From Klebsiella planticola ATCC 33531 (GTDB lineage: Bacteria > Pseudomonadota > Gammaproteobacteria > Enterobacterales > Enterobacteriaceae), in the NCBI RefSeq assembly GCF_000735435.1, contig NZ_JMPP01000067.1:245356-309355 (forward strand): 64,000 bases of DNA. The letters are read 5' to 3'. A model generated the notes under the pieces. That model ran no database searches. It was not told where the DNA came from and saw nothing but the letters and a program-made list of their open reading frames with translations. Shown here one piece after another: positions 61,627 to 64,000 of the stretch (position 1 is the stretch's first letter; every line of letters starts with the position of its first letter). A program made the position numbers and the translations under genes.

Positions 61627-62033
61627 TGGAGAAACCGACATCCGAACTGGTAGTAGATCGTTTCTATGCCTCGCTCGATGCGGAGGTAGAAGCCTCGTTG
61701 ACCCCGGAACAAAAACGCGGAATTGAGCAGGCGCTAGTCAGAGCCACGCTCTCTTCTCGCCACCGTATTGATTTTCGCCGCAGCTTTCCTTTTCTCCATC
61801 GACGTTACTTTGTGGTGTTTTTGTTTGGCCGCGATCTGCGCAAAATTTCACGGGACAGTACCCTCGGGCGTATTTTTTCGACGTTGGCGATCTCCATCGC
61901 CCTGTTGATATGTATTTTGTCGGTGCTGCTGATGCTGTATATGTTCAAGTCCGCGTTAGGTATTGACCTCTTTAAGAACTTCCATGTCGGTATCTGGACA
62001 TGGTTTGTCAACCTCCATGATAAAGTGAACTAA
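61626..62033 (+). CDS. Small membrane protein of the exopolysaccharide operon, 135 aa
   Basis: GTG start at 61626 overlapping the preceding stop (ATAGTGG). The protein has a soluble first half (VVDRFYASLDAEVEASLTPE, then DFRRSFPFLHRRYFVVFLFG) and a hydrophobic helix (ISIALLICILSVLLMLYMF). The 3-prime-side tail is short and aromatic. Similar small proteins occur in exopolysaccharide loci. Role unknown. Confidence 0.7.
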   Translation: MEKPTSELVVDRFYASLDAEVEASLTPEQKRGIEQALVRATLSSRHRIDFRRSFPFLHRRYFVVFLFGRDLRKISRDSTLGRIFSTLAISIALLICILSVLLMLYMFKSALGIDLFKNFHVGIWTWFVNLHDKVN

Positions 62034-62035
62034 CG

Positions 62036-63454
62036 ATGGCCGTAACTTCCCCTCGCGCGATAGCTCTCCTGGCGGCGCTTTTACTCTCAGGTGGAGTCAC
62101 CTCTTTGCCCGTGCAAGCTGAACGGATCTCGGTCTCTCTTCCTGCCTTCAACGGCATATTGACCAATCCCGGTATGGGCGTAGCCAGCTTTCATGATGGC
62201 TATGGGCAAAAACCGACGCCAGCGGAGTATCCTGAAACCGGCTTTGAATACGATCGCTTTTACTGGAACGAACTGGAGCCACAGGAAGGGATCTATCACT
62301 TTGATCTCATTGACCATGCGTTCGCCGTCGCGGCATACCATCAACCGGCTATGAACGTCGGCCTGCGCTTTATGGTGCTGGATGAACCACAGTCAGGTTC
62401 TAAAATACCCGACTGGCTAATTGCAAAAGGCATAAAAGGCCAGTGGGTCGCCAACGGCAAAACGTTTGTGCCGGACCTCAGCGATCCCGTCTTTGTCGCC
62501 TACGTGCAGAAGCTGCTAAACGCACTGGGCGCCCGCTATGATGGCAATCCTGAACTGGCGTTCGTCGATATTGGTATCGTGGGTTCATGGGGCGAGTGGC
62601 ATAATTCCAATTTTACCGACGTGCAGCCTTTACTGGAAAAATATACGCCGGAACAGCTCAATCGCTACGTGGATATGCACTTCTCCAGCTTTCCCAAAAC
62701 GCCCAAAATTATGCTCATCAGCGGCGGTGGTTCCCTGGCCTATGCAAGCCAAAAAGGTGCAGGATGGCGCGCAGACTGCTGGGGGGACTGGCATAACTTT
62801 ACGCCCGAATGGAGCCATATGCGCGATGACTATCCCCAGCGTCTGGCGGCAGCTCAGGCCGCATATTCTGGATTGCAAACCCGCTGGCAACAGGCACCGG
62901 TAAGTCTGGAGATTTGCGGCTATATGCACGAATGGCAAAGCGTGCAGCACTACACTCGCCAAGAGGTTCAGGCAACCTTTGACTGGGCTTTACAACAACA
63001 TGCCAGTACGTTGAATCTGAAATCCCGCCCGATCCCCGAGGAATACCGCGATATCGTCGATCGGGCGCTATTGCGCATCGGCTATCGTTTCCGCGTGAGC
63101 CAGCTTCAGCTGGAGAGCTCTGTACCACCGGGCCTGCCCCTGACCGTGGATGCCACGTGGCACAATGACGGCGTGGCGCCGGTTTATCTCCCCTATCAGG
63201 TGCAATGGCGAGTCGTTAATGCCCTGGGGGAGGTCGTTGCCCGGAAAACAACCCAGGACGATATCCGCCAATGGCTGCCCGGCAGCTATCAGAGCCAGTT
63301 CACCCTTGCACTGCCTGCAACCCTGACCTCCGGGAAATACCAGCTGGAGGTGGCTTTAACCAACGATCAGGGTACACCGCGCATTCGCCTCGCCAACGAA
63401 GGTGGAAATGCCGAGGGATGGTATCCGATGGCTTCATTTAACATTAAGGAATAA
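62036..63454 (+). CDS. DUF4832-type secreted glycosidase-like protein
   Basis: A 472-residue protein with a signal peptide (ALLAALLLSGGVTSLPVQA). The TIM-barrel-like main domain has FYWNELEPQEGIYHFDLID, as in GH42-like families, and VDIGIVGSWGEWHNSNF with a candidate acidic residue in WGEW. A C-terminal beta-sandwich (VDATWHNDGVAPVYLPYQVQ) matches DUF4832. It probably trims or modifies the polymer in the periplasm. The reaction is not established. Confidence 0.82.
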   Translation: MAVTSPRAIALLAALLLSGGVTSLPVQAERISVSLPAFNGILTNPGMGVASFHDGYGQKPTPAEYPETGFEYDRFYWNELEPQEGIYHFDLIDHAFAVAAYHQPAMNVGLRFMVLDEPQSGSKIPDWLIAKGIKGQWVANGKTFVPDLSDPVFVAYVQKLLNALGARYDGNPELAFVDIGIVGSWGEWHNSNFTDVQPLLEKYTPEQLNRYVDMHFSSFPKTPKIMLISGGGSLAYASQKGAGWRADCWGDWHNFTPEWSHMRDDYPQRLAAAQAAYSGLQTRWQQAPVSLEICGYMHEWQSVQHYTRQEVQATFDWALQQHASTLNLKSRPIPEEYRDIVDRALLRIGYRFRVSQLQLESSVPPGLPLTVDATWHNDGVAPVYLPYQVQWRVVNALGEVVARKTTQDDIRQWLPGSYQSQFTLALPATLTSGKYQLEVALTNDQGTPRIRLANEGGNAEGWYPMASFNIKE

Positions 63455-63456
63455 CT

Positions 63457-63963
63457 ATGTTTGAATCCATTCGACAGGTTGGAGAGGAAATCAAGCACGC
63501 CGGCGGTATGAAAGCTAAAATCGCCCTCCTGCTTTATCGTCTTGCAACGTTATTTCGCAGCCGCAATCCGATTTGGAAACTGTGTGCTCTCCCGTTTGTG
63601 ATCCTGAATAAGATCATTAACGAATGTCTATTTTGCGTCGAAATTCCCTGGCAAGCACGTATAGGATACGGATTAAAACTCTTTCATCCACACTGCATCG
63701 TAATTAACCGGGACACGGTCATTGGCAGCAACTGTACTTTGCGTCAGGGGGTCACGATCGGGAGCGTCGCTGATAGCAACGGGCAGGAAAGCATCAGCCC
63801 ACTCATCGGTAACAATGTTGAATTCGGTGCACATGCGGTTGTGATTGGCCCGGTTACGCTGGGTGATAATGTCAAAGTGGGCGCCGGAACCGTTGTGACC
63901 AAAGATCTGCCTGACGGCGCGATTGTCGTAGGCCAGCCGTATCGTATTTTAAAAACAGACTAA
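63457..63963 (+). CDS. CysE-like hexapeptide acyltransferase
   Basis: The 168-residue protein has a short N-terminal helical part and a left-handed beta-helix made of hexapeptide repeats (IGYGLKLFHPHCIVINRDTV, IGSNCTLRQGVTIGSVAD, IGNNVEFGAHAVVIGPVTLG). The catalytic His is in LFHPHCI. It resembles serine O-acetyltransferases but is shorter, and in this position it probably acetylates a sugar of the exopolymer. Last gene in the window; nothing is seen after its stop. Confidence 0.85.
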   Translation: MFESIRQVGEEIKHAGGMKAKIALLLYRLATLFRSRNPIWKLCALPFVILNKIINECLFCVEIPWQARIGYGLKLFHPHCIVINRDTVIGSNCTLRQGVTIGSVADSNGQESISPLIGNNVEFGAHAVVIGPVTLGDNVKVGAGTVVTKDLPDGAIVVGQPYRILKTD

Positions 63964-64000
63964 ACCATCGCGCTGTCCCGCCCGATGACTGATAAAAAAA

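Noticed and set aside
1..64000. CRISPR arrays, complete insertion sequences and rRNA genes
   Set aside because: No regularly spaced identical repeats, transposase genes or rRNA-like sequence were seen.

Overview
The window is chromosomal DNA from a member of the Enterobacteriaceae, most likely of the Klebsiella/Raoultella group. The evidence is the phoE - proB - proA - tRNA-Thr(CGU, thrW) gene order, a GC-rich backbone, REP-type palindromes, and a large load of transport and catabolic islands. The species call is inference, since no search was possible.

Layout. (1) 1-9.5 kb holds metabolic islands: a truncated LysR regulator divergent from an MFS transporter and M20 amidohydrolase pair; a phosphonate-type ABC importer (phnC, phnD and two different phnE permeases) without C-P lyase genes; a HAD phosphatase; and a TSUP exporter divergent from an AraC regulator. 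(2) 9.5-15.9 kb is a sulfur-scavenging cluster. A double-domain ABC permease, its ATPase and an arylsulfotransferase fused to a thioredoxin-like domain lie on the minus strand. They are divergent from a sulfonate/sulfate-ester binding protein and followed by a LysR regulator. (3) 16.2-20.6 kb is core genome: an NlpC/P60 lipoprotein, phoE with two Pho-box-like sites, proB and proA. (4) 20.6-24.0 kb is an AT-rich gtrA/gtrB/glucosyltransferase set, the O-antigen glucosylation type carried by serotype-converting phages, sitting between proA and the thrW tRNA.

(5) 24.36-37.36 kb is the most interesting part: a ~13 kb AT-rich integrated element in the 3' end of thrW, bounded by 34-bp direct repeats. 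It has a tyrosine integrase at the right end and a second, short tyrosine recombinase near the left end. It also carries a replication-type operon (small proteins, a ribbon-helix-helix-like protein, an SF2-helicase-like protein with a C-terminal HTH) and a repeat-rich possible origin. A late-type module encodes a lambda gpE-like major capsid protein, a gpD-like decoration protein and a tape-measure-like protein. I see no terminase, portal, protease, tail tube, fibre or lysis gene. It therefore looks like a phage satellite that supplies a few structural proteins and depends on a helper. The late module is preceded by a strong promoter with a palindromic operator and by ~330 nt of highly structured non-coding sequence ending in an intrinsic terminator. 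Integration removed the encoded CCA end from the tRNA gene.

(6) 37.4-50 kb: a P4-type integrase remnant beyond attR shows an older insertion. Two alpha/beta hydrolases and a sugar-phosphate isomerase follow under a divergent TetR regulator with a perfect 14-bp inverted-repeat operator. Next is a LacI-controlled carbohydrate/acid catabolic cluster (RbsD/FucU-like, SDR dehydrogenase, fused TRAP permease, DctP, NADP-type semialdehyde dehydrogenase), with matching operators at the LacI gene and the TRAP operon.

(7) 50.4-64 kb is a complete-looking Wzy-type exopolysaccharide operon of twelve tightly packed genes. They encode a WcaJ-like initiating transferase, an outer-membrane barrel, a short Wza-like lipoprotein, a Wzc-like protein with a degenerate P-loop, a flippase, a polymerase, three glycosyltransferases, a small membrane protein, a DUF4832-type glycosidase-like protein and a CysE-type acyltransferase.
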